64,000 nucleotides of DNA. Origin: Siphonodentalium dalli (Eukaryota; Mollusca; Scaphopoda; Gadilida; Siphonodentaliidae). The translations under genes and the position numbers were made by a program. Location: NCBI GenBank assembly GCA_032622095.1, contig CP136064.1:147438864-147502863 (forward strand), given 5' to 3'. The notes below the pieces were generated by a model. It did no database searches and was not told the origin of the DNA. It saw only the letters and a program-made list of their open reading frames with translations. Of this stretch, positions 35,037 through 45,175 are shown piece by piece (within the stretch, counting starts at the first letter, position 1; each line of letters opens with the position of its first letter).

Positions 35037-36148
35037 CCAGCAGGTTAGCCCGCCACTGGCGTGGTTGGTCAGAAACATGACATTTTTTTTTTTCGGGCGA
35101 AAAAACTGACCCGATGAAATCCCCCCTTCCCTTCCTATGAACGACAGAACAACACGCATTTTTTGTTTTTCATGAATTAATTCATGGTACCCGTCCCTCA
35201 AAGACTGACCCTATGAAAAATTCCCCTGTTCCTAGGACATATATGACACAACAACCCATTCTGCCTTTTTAATCGAGATAATTGCATTCCGCGTTTCGTT
35301 TTGCATCCATATTTTACGCATGGGTAGCCGTTTAGCAGCTTCGATTGTTATCGGGCGGAAAAACTGACCCGATGAAATCCCCCCTTCCCTTCCTATGAAC
35401 GACAGCGCAACACGCATTTTTGGTTTTTCATGAATTAATTCATGGTACCCGTCCCTCAAAGACTGACCAGATGAAAAATTCCCCTGTTCCTAGGACATAT
35501 ATGACACAACAACCCATTCTGCCTATTTAATCGAGATAATTGCATTCCGCGTTTCGTTTTGCATCCGTATTTTACGCATGGGTAGCCGTTTAGCAGCTTC
35601 GATTGGAAAAACTGACCCGATGAACCCCCCCCCCCCCCCTTCCCTTCCTATGAAAGAAAGCACAACACGCATTTTTTTGTTTTTCATGAATTAATTCATG
35701 GTACCCGTCCCTCAAAGACTGACCCGATGAAAAATTCCCCTGTTCCTAGGACCTATATGACAAAACAACCCATTCTGCCTTTTTAATCGAGATAATTGCA
35801 TTCCGCGTTTCGTTTTGCATCCGTATTTTACGCATGGGTAGCCGTTTAGCAGCTTCGATTGTAATGAAGAGCGTTGATCCTTAACACCTCCGAATATGGT
35901 CAATATAAAGATCGCTGATGCCTTAACCCCCGAAGTGGCGTTTGCGGTGATTTTGATGATTGGGAGTGGAGAATGAGTGTTCAGAGCTTGTCCAAAATGC
36001 GACGTCGACGATCCCCGTGGGTTTTTACCCTTATATACGAAGTTTGAGCTCGATCCGACCAGTCGTTTTCGATTCTATAAAGTACCCACATATATATACA
36101 CACATATATACATATATATATACGGAAGTCTCAAAATATATATTTAGA
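35037..36148 (-). mobile_element. Helitron-like element, family C (C3)
   Basis: 1112 bp. Its 3' end is CCAG on the plus strand rather than CTAG, a single change. Three ~257-bp internal units share the palindrome TCATGAATTAATTCATGG (near 35170, 35426, 35685). The 5' end is ...GGAAGTCTCAAAATATATAT then TTAGA, followed by T (36149). This closes the eight-element array between A (29348) and T. Confidence 0.83.
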
Positions 36149-36514
36149 TTACAAATATAAGATGAATCAATATTTCATGGGTCGGATCCAACAGCAAGCG
36201 TATTTGCTTGTATGAGTCGTTTCCGTGGATGATTTTCCCCATATCACCACGCGGCAGCAGTCAATAGTAAAGGATAAGTCTTTTTTTTTCTTTTCTTTTT
36301 TATTGTTGATAACAAGCTCGTCGATAAAGAGATTTTATCACATAATTTGGCCATAAAAGCAGTTTCATAATTATCGGTAATAGACACGTTTAATATCAGC
36401 GCGTGCGATGACGTCACGGCGTTCTTCAAATAACTTGCGATCGCTGTAGTTTATGATTGTTGTTTTCGATGAATATTTCGCGTTGCTTCGGGTTTATTTG
36501 ATCATGTGATAAAA
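36149..36514. other. No gene seen
   Basis: Unique-looking sequence between the Helitron-like array and the palindrome. Confidence 0.5.
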
Positions 36515-36661
36515 GGTATCTCACACTCGTCCTATTTTATACGTAATTTATCAACCTCGTCCTCTAAATTCTATTTGAGCCTCGGTAAACCTCGGCTCAA
36601 ATCGAATTTAGTGAACTCGGTTGATAAATTCCGTATAAAATAGAAACTCATGTGAGATCCT
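36515..36661. repeat. Near-complete palindrome (MITE-like), ~70-bp arms
   Basis: The left arm contains CTATTTTATACGTAATTTATC and TCTATTTGAGCC. The right arm is the reverse complement with a few mismatches, and the loop is only about 10 bp. There is no coding capacity and no clear target duplication. Confidence 0.75.
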
Positions 36662-37064
36662 CTATATATGATATGCACACGTGGTGGGAAGGAAGTGACG
36701 ATAGGATATTTCAGCTTTCATGTATAAACGTAGAACTATGGAGAATGGTGGTGTTAGTATGAAAGTAATATTAACTTGAACGTGTTAGTGAGGATACAGA
36801 GGAAATGCGATTTGGTTCAGAGAGAAGAAGAGGTATGAATCGTATGACGGATGTATCTAATTAAATTGTAGGTTTTATGGAGGATGGAGGAAAAGAAAGT
36901 ATAGCATTTGGAATGGTATGGTTTGCTGTCGATGAGGTCAAACCAATGCACGGACAACCCATGTGGTGTTTTCTTCTTCGCGGCGTGTCAATAATCAGTC
37001 ACATTTGTTTGTTTGTTGTTGTTTTTGTTTTTTTTCCAGATAAACTCGTATGTTGGATTGTCAG

Positions 37065-37720
37065 TTAAGAGAAACGTTTGGTATTTATTATGTACTTTTG
37101 TACTTCTTTGGCTATTATAGAATTTGTATCGTATGAACGGTCGGATGACCCACGTAGAAGTATTTCTGTTGTTGGGTCACATTTTTCAGATAACGAATTT
37201 AACAATGCAGCTCTCTGTATAGAATAGGTTATACAATGCAGTAGAAAATGTTCGCTGTCCTCGAGATCACCGCATACGCAATACGGGTTGTCAGTCAGGA
37301 AATTCGCGTATTTGTGGTAGTTTAAATTACTACAATTCAACCGTAGTCTTGTGTGTAGAATGTGAGAATGGCGCGAATGTGAGCTGTTAAAGTGCTTGGG
37401 GATTTTAGTTCGGTTGGTCTCTAAATAGTTTGTGAACGATGCTAACGATTCCATATTTACGCTTTGTTCGAGGTTGTTCCATAGCTATGTTGTCGAGGGG
37501 ATGAAAGAGCGTCTATGGGTTTCTGAGTAAAATTCAGGGATTCTGAGAGCGTCTGCTTGTCTTGTTTGAATTCCAGATATTGCAATATTCGTGGGAGGAA
37601 CATGATTTTGCACATATGTAGGAGACTTGCCATTAATCATTTTGTAGAATAGTCTAAGTTTATATTTATTTCGTCGCGCTTTCAAAGTTTCCCATCCAGT
37701 TTCCTTTAAAGTGATGTGAA
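37065..37720 (-). mobile_element. LINE ORF2 C-terminal fragment (clade 1)
   Basis: One frame from about 37720 to TAA at 37065: WETLKARRNKYKLRLFYKMI, a HVPPTNIA block, SFIPSTT, an in-frame TAG (37482-37484), WNNLEQ, HTRLRLNCSNL, then CVCGDLEDSEHFLLHC and the end INTKRFS. The same block order and TKRF ending as at 1-645 place it in the same clade. It is 5'-truncated and carries a nonsense codon. Confidence 0.88.
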
Positions 37721-38539
37721 ACGTAAATTGAACCTCACAATTGAGTTCCCTGCGTTATTCTGTGGAAAGACTGAATAAAATAACCCCCATACACGAAATG
37801 CCCCAACCAGATATCAGTTTGTACTAATTATACGGCCACGTAACTAACTATTTACTTTCCCTCAATCGGGACGAATAATTCCACTGTAAACGCGAAATAA
37901 ATACACTAACGAGTTGTCGTGTGCAGTCGCGGAAACACCCGAACATTTCCGACTTGGTCGGGATTGAGTCGGCTTTCGTTCTCAGAAAATAGCTTCCGTG
38001 GAGGGAGGCCGTTTGCTGGAATAGCGTAACATCAGCTTAATAAAACGAAAAACAAGCGGTATAGTCAATTCGAATGGGAGGGATATAAAAGGAATTATTG
38101 CCTGAAATCACCAACGGAAGAACATTGACCGAGTTATGAAAGAATTATAATCAAAGTGGTCATGATCGAGCAATGAACAACGGTAACAGTTGAAAATGTT
38201 ACTATTTATAGAAATTTGTAATCGTTGCAGATCGTTGACCGATTTTATGATCGATATACAGCAGGTACAGTCTCGTGCAGAAAGAGTTGTCTTACATGTG
38301 TATTTCAAACTGTTTAATTACCTGTGCAATGCTACATGTGTGCCATATTGCTATTCACTATTCTAGTATATACAGACCGTATTTGTTTGGGACAGCGATG
38401 GTGATATAGATATCCATATGGAATTATGTTTTCTTCAATTTTTGAGTTTATATAGGCCCAAATAAATATACCATAAGATGGACTCAATCATTGACAGTTA
38501 AAATTGGATGGAAGTAAAGAAGTGTTGTGTATTTGCACT
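37721..38539. other. No gene seen
   Basis: No coding region or repeat recognised. It borders a region of TTAAGCG palindromes. Confidence 0.5.
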
Positions 38540-39790
38540 AAGTAAGCGCAATTGCTTTATGCTTAAGCGCAAATATTTGTATGCAAATAAATAATAAATG
38601 TAAAAAAGACTCCCATGTGATTTGCTCTAAACTCAAATTAACTCAGGCCATAAAACATTACTCAAACATAGGTGAGGACTCCACCCAGATCCCATACTAA
38701 GATGGATATTCAGACTGAGGAAACCAGTTGGAGATAGGTACATGTATTTGCTTAAGCATAATTCATTTCAATTACGCTTAACTAAGCTTAAGTGTAAATG
38801 AAATCCACTTAAGCGTAAATGAGTTGCGCTTAACCGTAATTCATATACACTCCCATTGAACTCCACATACTCAAGCTGAAATGGATGCAACCACATTACT
38901 AATGCCAGTAAGTTAACATACATCAGATTATACAAATATACATATAAGGTAAGACAGCCGATGAAATTATTGCTCTTAATATAATTCCAATGTATTATGA
39001 TAACGCATAAGTCAATTATGCTTAAGCGTAAATGATTACATTAAGAGAACTGATTTATGCTTAAGCGTAAATTATTTATGCAATTAGTTAATATAAAATG
39101 TGAAAATGAATCATTTGCGCTTAAGCGCAAGTATATGTCTATCAATATATTTGCGCTTAAGCGCAAATACCTAACACTCCCTTACTTCCCTCTGATTGTG
39201 AATGATAGAGTCCATCTCATAGTATATTATCATGGACCCATAGTAGTAGCCCCATATAATACTGAAACATTGAAGAAAAAATAGTTCCATATGCATATAT
39301 CAGCATCTCTGTCCCTGGTGTCCCAAGAATTTGTGCCTCACTCCCAGAGCTCTAGTATATTTTATTAAAGGGACATCTCCTACACAGATATATACCATTT
39401 CCATGGCCATACATATGGAATTCGGGGTTACTGGGGACTCGCTTCCCTCATATGGTGTACTTATTGACTTGAAATTGGGGAAAACCCCAATTTTCATATT
39501 ATCAGCATCCCTGTCCCCAAGAATTTGTGTCTCCATCCCAGAGATCTAGTATATTTTATAAGAGAGATATATCCTGCACATATCTCTACCATTTCCATGG
39601 TCATAAAAGAGATATTGGGGTTACTGGGGGGGGTGCTTCCCTCATATGGTGGGTCTGTGCCATATAAATTAATTCAGGGGGGTGATATCAATGCATATTA
39701 ATTTTTATTTGCGCAAATGATTTACACTGAAGCGCAAATGATAGATGTTATTTTGCGAAATATTTGCGCTTGATCGTAAATGAATAATAA
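38540..39790. repeat. Cluster of GCGCTTAAGCGC-type palindromes
   Basis: At least ten copies of a TTTGCGCTTAAGCGCAAAT-like palindrome or its half, with variants TGCTTAAGCGTAAAT and ACTTAAGCGTAAATG. They occur near 38560, 38750, 38785, 38808, 38830, 39023, 39060, 39118, 39153, 39700 and 39765. Spacing is irregular, so this is not a simple tandem repeat. Function unknown. Confidence 0.7.
39297..39652 (+). repeat. Two-copy tandem repeat (~190 bp)
   Basis: Two diverged copies, each with ATCAGCATC, CCCAAGAATTTGTG, TCTAGTATATTTTAT, CCATTTCCATGG and CTTCCCTCATATGGTG. It sits inside the palindrome-rich region. Confidence 0.75.
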
Positions 39791-39814
39791 ATGTGAAATG
39801 GGTATCCCATACAT

Positions 39815-40395
39815 GAAATGCCGTATCTATATGCTATAGCGCGTATATCATACAGGTCTGGGTGAACCACCGATCAATCAATAACAGCCCGATCGGGCTA
39901 AAGTAGACCGATCAGGCTAAAATAGACCGATCGTTCTTTCACAGCCAGCTTGAATCTTGGATAAAGGGAGTAGGCCTACTCTAAATCGTTCTTTCAAGTG
40001 AAATAGGCCTCCCATACATGAACCGCCTTATCTATATACTATAGCGCGCATACCCTACAGGTCTGGGTGAACCACCGATCAATCAATAATAGCCCGATCG
40101 GGCTAAAATAGACCGATCGGTCTTTCACAGCCAGCCTGAATCTTGGATAAAGGGAGTAGGCCTACTATAAATTGTTCTTTCAAGTGAAATAGGCATCCCA
40201 TACATAAAACGCCTTATCTATATCCTATAGTGCGCATATCCTACAGGTCTGGGTGAACCACCGATCAATCAATAATAGCCCGATCAGGCTAAAATATACC
40301 GATCGGGCTAAAATAATCCCATCGGTCTTTCACAGCCAGCATGAATCTTGGATAAAGGGAGTAGGCCTACTCTAAATTGTTCTTTCAAGTTACAA
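39815..40395 (+). repeat. Three-copy tandem repeat (~186-205 bp)
   Basis: GTCTGGGTGAACCACCGATC occurs at 39856, 40061 and 40247. Each unit also has AGCCCGATCGGGCTAAA-type palindromes, a variable number of GACCGATC blocks, and AGGGAGTAGGCCTACTCTAA. Differences in the number of the inner GATCGG blocks explain the unequal unit lengths. Confidence 0.85.
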
Positions 40396-41329
40396 CCATT
40401 TTTTTGTAAAAAAATTATTCTGATTCATTTTGAAACTAATGAAAGACAATTTTGAAACTAATGAAAGACAATGTATAATTTTTTGCTGGTATATTCATCA
40501 TAAATTTGAACAAATCTTCAAGCAAACAAAATTTCAATATTCAAGAAATCTCTTACAACAGTGTCAGGAAGACCAATCGATCTATCTCAGCACGATTGGT
40601 CTATTGTGATGTCAAATATTATTGAAATATTGCTTATAATTTTCATTTACAGAAGTCAATAATTCGCATGCAGATAACTTCACCTTGTATTCGGCCAAAT
40701 ATGTTGACGTTAGATTAGAAGGCAGAATTCCCAGATTTGTTTATTATTGGTGAACCTGGATAATTTCGGATGTGTGTCATTGTCAATCGTCTTTTGCACA
40801 CTGTGAATACGTACTCATTCTCTCCTAAATTTGCAAAAATCCATATATATATAAATATATATACAGAGTGTGAAAACGTTGTTAGTTGCCAAATAATTGT
40901 CGACATTTTACTTAGAAAACATGAATGCAAAAACTATGATAGGCCCCCTATTATTATTTTTTTTTTTCTTCTCTTTTTGTTTTATCTACTTTCGTTATCG
41001 ACATGCCGGCCTTTGTTTTGGCTGTTCTCCCAGTCGTGCGTGCCAGCCGATCGTCGTTATTCGGGTGGTTCCGATTTCCTCCGAATATAATTCCATGAGA
41101 CTCCGCGCGCTGATTCGCTCCGAAAATGTGTTAGTATCTGAGAAGATTTCTTACTCTGATCGCAGTTTTCAACAATTTAATACAGGGCGAGTACCGCACT
41201 AATAATATGCCACATTGGGGTTTTCTTTCTATTTTTTTATGACCTTTCTTGTGGTATATCGGGCACAGTTCTGTCTGACATCAAATATATGCCCACCGGG
41301 AGTGAAGCTAATGACTTTAATAATGTGGA
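40396..41329. other. No gene seen
   Basis: AT-rich with low-complexity T tracts. The 3' end of the following minus-strand LINE fragment may extend into it, but no frame is convincing. Confidence 0.45.
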
Positions 41330-41745
41330 ATTACTAACCGATCAGGTGGCACCTGTTATGATTCGCGCGGCTTCGTACCGTACTGTATTTTCTCTATTTC
41401 GTCAGACTCCTGTTTAGTACAGCCATCCCAAATAACGCAAGCATATTCTAACACGGGTCTAACCAAGGTAAAATAAAAAAATTTGTAGAGATGATCTATC
41501 CAGATTATATCGATATTTTCGAAGGTAAGACAATGATTTCCACGCGGAGGTCGTCATTTGATTTATATGTGCCATCTTTGCTCAGTACAATGCCTAGGTG
41601 CTTATGCACTTCAACTCCCTTTATTGGTTGTTTGTTCATTTGCAAGACTGGGTGTACGATTAGTTTCTTTTTTTCTGGTGCATGTTAGGGATTCGGATTT
41701 TGTCCCGTTGAACATCCATCTCAGTATTCAGATTTGCGATCTCAA
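41330..41745 (-). mobile_element. LINE RT fragment (clade uncertain)
   Basis: The minus strand reads ESLTCTRKKKKLIVHPVLQM then NKQPIKGVEVHKHLGIVLSK. After a frame change it reads TLVRPVLEYACVIWDGCTKQ then ESDEIEKIQ, and after another frame change YEAARIITGAT. These are the 'HKHLG', 'LVRPVLEYA..VWDP' and 'AARIITG' blocks that follow the catalytic core in many LINE RTs. The reading frame is broken at two or more places. The upstream end runs into the inverted repeat at 41707-42563. Confidence 0.88.
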
Positions 41746-42563
41746 AAAGGTGAAAACGATTTGTTATACTCATGTTTATTGTGCAGAATTTATGACCCGT
41801 TCCCACTCGAGTAGACCGTTACGCGACAATGAAACCGAATCATCTTATCGAATATATATATGTATACATATATCGTATAGCTACAAATTATGCTATTATG
41901 GCTTTTTAAGAGTCATCAGATAATATTGTAACGTTTTGCGAAATTATGTTTTGAATAGTGGATATCACCATTTAACTGGGAGATATATAGCTTCATCTGA
42001 GGAAGATACTTTCATTTATCAAAACCGCATGGTCTGGTTTGATTTTGTTTAACCATGGTGCTGTAGCTTGGTAAGCTGACTGCGTGTGCTACATAGACAC
42101 AATAAATAGGCCCATCGACCTCCAGATGAGAAGGCACACACGTGTTCCACACATAGCACATTGTGATCATATGTGTACGGATGTTTAGGGTTAACATAGA
42201 ATCGTTACAATATTATCTGATGACTCTTTAAAAAAGACAAAATTGCATAATTTGTAGCTATACGATATATGTATATTCGATAAGATGATTCGGTTTCATT
42301 GTCGCGTAACGGTCTACTCGAGTGGGAACGAGTAATAAAGTCTGTAAAATAAACATGATTATAACAAATCGTTGATACGTCGTAGCGTGTCGTCCTGCAT
42401 GTATGGTCTATGTACAAACTCCAAGCATGTTAATACTAAACGAATATCCGGTTAGCTACATGCTTACGAACGACAGCATTCACGTGCGTGTGGTCAAGGC
42501 ATCGCGTTATCATTCATTCACCTTTTTGAGATCGCAAATCTGAATGCTGAGATGGATGTTCAA
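41707..42563. repeat. Large interrupted inverted repeat
   Basis: The left arm, 41707-41933, runs from TTGAACATCCATCTCAGTAT to ATCAGATAATATTGTAACG. The right arm is in two pieces: 42205-42378 (starts CGTTACAATATTATCTGATG) and 42520-42563 (ends GATGGATGTTCAA), separated by about 140 bp not in the left arm. The central part 41934-42204 is unpaired. The outer ~40 bp of each arm is LINE RT coding sequence. Confidence 0.8.
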
Positions 42564-43147
42564 TTAATTTCAATTGAAATACATTCAAAATAGATATGTA
42601 CACAATATTTCGAATATGTTATGGATTCATATTTCAGATGACATTCGCAGTCCAATTGATCAGTCTCAGATACACATAAAAACACTCGAAAACTCATCAA
42701 AACTCCTTAAGTGATACTCATATTTACTGCACAGATGCTCGGCGTTTGGTGACATCTTCATCTGCGGCGTTAACATATTTCTGGGCCGACAGTGATCCAT
42801 CCATATCGCGCGGATATTGAGAAGGACACTGATTTTTAAAATTCTGTTCAATCCTATATACGCTTCATTGACATATTCAACTATATACCGGCATTTGTTT
42901 TGGCATCGTGGAAGTCCAGGACCTATACTAGTGGGTGGGATGTTCTCGAAAATTTGAGTGAGCAAAAGCAAAAACACTATTGAAATAAATCGCCCAAAAA
43001 TATTAAATGGTTTGATCTGGGAAAACTGATTGACAGCGGGTGGATAAATCCTCCTGCATGCTTCATGTGGACATATACATGCGTTGTTCGTTGTCTGTTT
43101 TACGATGAGAAACAAACATATCCCCATATCATATACGTGAAAATAGC
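42564..43147 (-). repeat. Dispersed ~580-bp repeat, copy 2
   Basis: Inverted copy of 28724-29302 with small indels. It begins exactly where the right arm of the inverted repeat ends. A 178-codon minus frame covers it, but the frame is not conserved in copy 1, so it is probably not a gene. Confidence 0.75.
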
Positions 43148-43528
43148 TTTCCCATTTTCTCGGTTTTGGCGATACCCTCGGTTTTGGCGATACCACGTAC
43201 ACGGGGGTGTTTAACTGGTTACTTGGTGTAGTTACTTTGTTCTAATTCATGTATGTGTACGTTATGTTCAGCTGTTAATTTCAAAATATTGGGCCGTTAT
43301 TGTATATACTTTGCGCGGTGATCATTATTTATATACCATCGCATGCAAATGACTGACTTGGATGGCGTCGAGTGTCGTTGGCATGCACGTGTTATGCGAA
43401 CATTCTAGGAAGGAACAATAGTCTTGAATGAAAACAATCCCACCCCGAAGAATACCTATATATACATATCTGCCAAATTGAATGTTTTTGAGGAATTTGA
43501 GGTACAGTTAAAAGGCCAATGTTGGTTT

Positions 43529-44029
43529 TTAATATAGGCTACTCTGTTTCTTTTTTGTTGTTGAACACGATAATCCGAATTCACGCATACATTTCTTATG
43601 AGAAAATAAATGCAAAAATGTTGATCTTAGAAAGAGCAAATCATTTTTGACAACCATTACACCAACCTTCTCATCGCATCGCCAATACATCTTGTTGCAA
43701 TACAGGGCATTCTTATCTGTCATGTTTACTCGTTCAAGAATCTTATCCGGAGTCCACTCTCCCGGATAACTATCACAAACAATTCGTGAGAGTTCAACAT
43801 ATTCCATTGTCAGAGCGTCACAAGATGGCATCGCAGGAAAGCACAGCAAACAACGAATTGGAAAAAACCCGTCATCCATCAAGACTCTAATGACACACAC
43901 ACGCTGTTCGCAACCAACTTCCGTTAGAACTGTAAATACGACGAAAGTCAATATGTTCAAATTACACATGGGTGGAGTCGAGGAATTATCATCTTTATCG
44001 CTGTCGTTCCAAATTACATCCCCACACAC
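43529..44029 (-). CDS. Uncharacterised ORF or exon, 166 codons
   Basis: The minus strand is open from ATG at 44029 to a stop at 43529. The middle (about 43950-43665) has balanced codon use and a mixed amino-acid content: MDDGFFPIRCLLCFPAMPSC, then YPGEWTPDKILERVNMTDKN and MYWRCDEK. A possible acceptor (TCGTATTTACAG) lies just upstream and a GAGAAG|GTTGGT donor just downstream, so the true coding part may be only this central exon. About ten cysteines are present; no family recognised. Its neighbours are mobile DNA on the left and non-coding DNA on the right. It could be a host exon or a remnant of an unrecognised transposon. Confidence 0.3.
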   Translation of the reverse strand: MCGDVIWNDSDKDDNSSTPPMCNLNILTFVVFTVLTEVGCEQRVCVIRVLMDDGFFPIRCLLCFPAMPSCDALTMEYVELSRIVCDSYPGEWTPDKILERVNMTDKNALYCNKMYWRCDEKVGVMVVKNDLLFLRSTFLHLFSHKKCMREFGLSCSTTKKKQSSLY

Positions 44030-44579
44030 ATTTAAAAATTAGTGATCCGACTGTCCGACCATTCACTCACCTTCCATTTACATGTACAGTGCGTGCGGCT
44101 ACAAACTATTCATTCATACGCAAGATGTCCATGAATACCATTCGTCATAATAATTGTGTAGTGGTGTGAAGTGGTCAAAATGTCTTCTCTAACCAATATT
44201 CTCTATTTTATCTCATTGTTTTATTCGGTCGATATTATTTACCATCAAATTGAAATAATACAAAAAGTGCTCCTTTCATTGTTATAGAATTCGTTTGTTT
44301 TAACATTTGAGTTTAATATATATAATTGTGACTATGCCGCACAAGTCTTGTTTTCTTTAATTTGTATTAATTTTTTGGCACACAAATCAATGACAGCTAT
44401 GGTCTGAAGCATATGCTCTTCCTTTGAAGTTTCAAACTGAAAAAATATCATACAATATATATATCAAACTTTGGCTGGGGACGTGATATAATGACTATTC
44501 CTATGTTTATTTTTTTACCCTCCAAGTGATCAAACCAAGTTTTATATATATAGTGTATTATTATAATATGTTCGTGCAT
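44030..44579. other. No gene seen
   Basis: AT-rich sequence with no recognised feature. Confidence 0.5.
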
Positions 44580-45175
44580 GTATTAATGTCCGTAATTCTA
44601 CTGGAAGCGGCTTGCTAAAAAATCTCCTAATCGGCACTAAAAATATTTGTATTAATTTTGTTGCCCCTATCCCCATCAGTGCACCACTGACTTTTGGACA
44701 GCTTTAAGCCACACCATTAGACTACTGATGTTATGGAGATAATTATGTATAAGTTTGGTGGTAATCGGCGTCTAAACATTTTTTTATCTAAATTAGTGCC
44801 CCCCCCCCCAAACTCTCACCAAAACGCCACAAATTTGGCGTCCTTAAATAACACGATTATATTCCATGTATCATGGAGAAGAATGTGTATCAATTTGGTG
44901 GAAATCGGCGCTAAAAATATGTTTATCCATTATTATGCCCCACTCCCCTTCCGTGCACCCCTAACTCAAACGACACTTTTTGCATCTTTAAACCACATCA
45001 TTAGATTCATCATATCATGGAGATGATTATGTATAAGTTTGGTGGAAATCGCCGACAAAAAAATGTTGCTTCCCCTCCCATGTCTGCCCCTGACAACAAC
45101 AGTGTCACTTTAGAAAAGAGCACCCTATTGAATTTCTATAGAACACAGACAGACAGACATAGATATAGATTATAA
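44580..45175 (-). repeat. Degenerate tandem repeat family D (Helitron-like layout)
   Basis: Three diverged units about 140-144 bp apart, each with TATAAGTTTGGTGGAAATCG or close variants (near 44748, 44888, 45032) and 'ATGGAGA.GAT.ATGTAT'. They are followed at the right by an ACAGACAGACAGACATAGAT tract. A tetranucleotide tract next to tandem cores matches the layout of families A-C in minus orientation. No 3' hairpin end was identified. Confidence 0.55.

Noticed and set aside
27455-35459. Open frames of 60-127 codons in the Helitron-like arrays
   Set aside because: They follow the repeat units of families A, B and C and contain no Rep, helicase or other domain.
42666-43202. A 178-codon minus-strand frame
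   Set aside because: It lies on copy 2 of the dispersed repeat, and the matching copy at 28724-29302 does not keep the frame.
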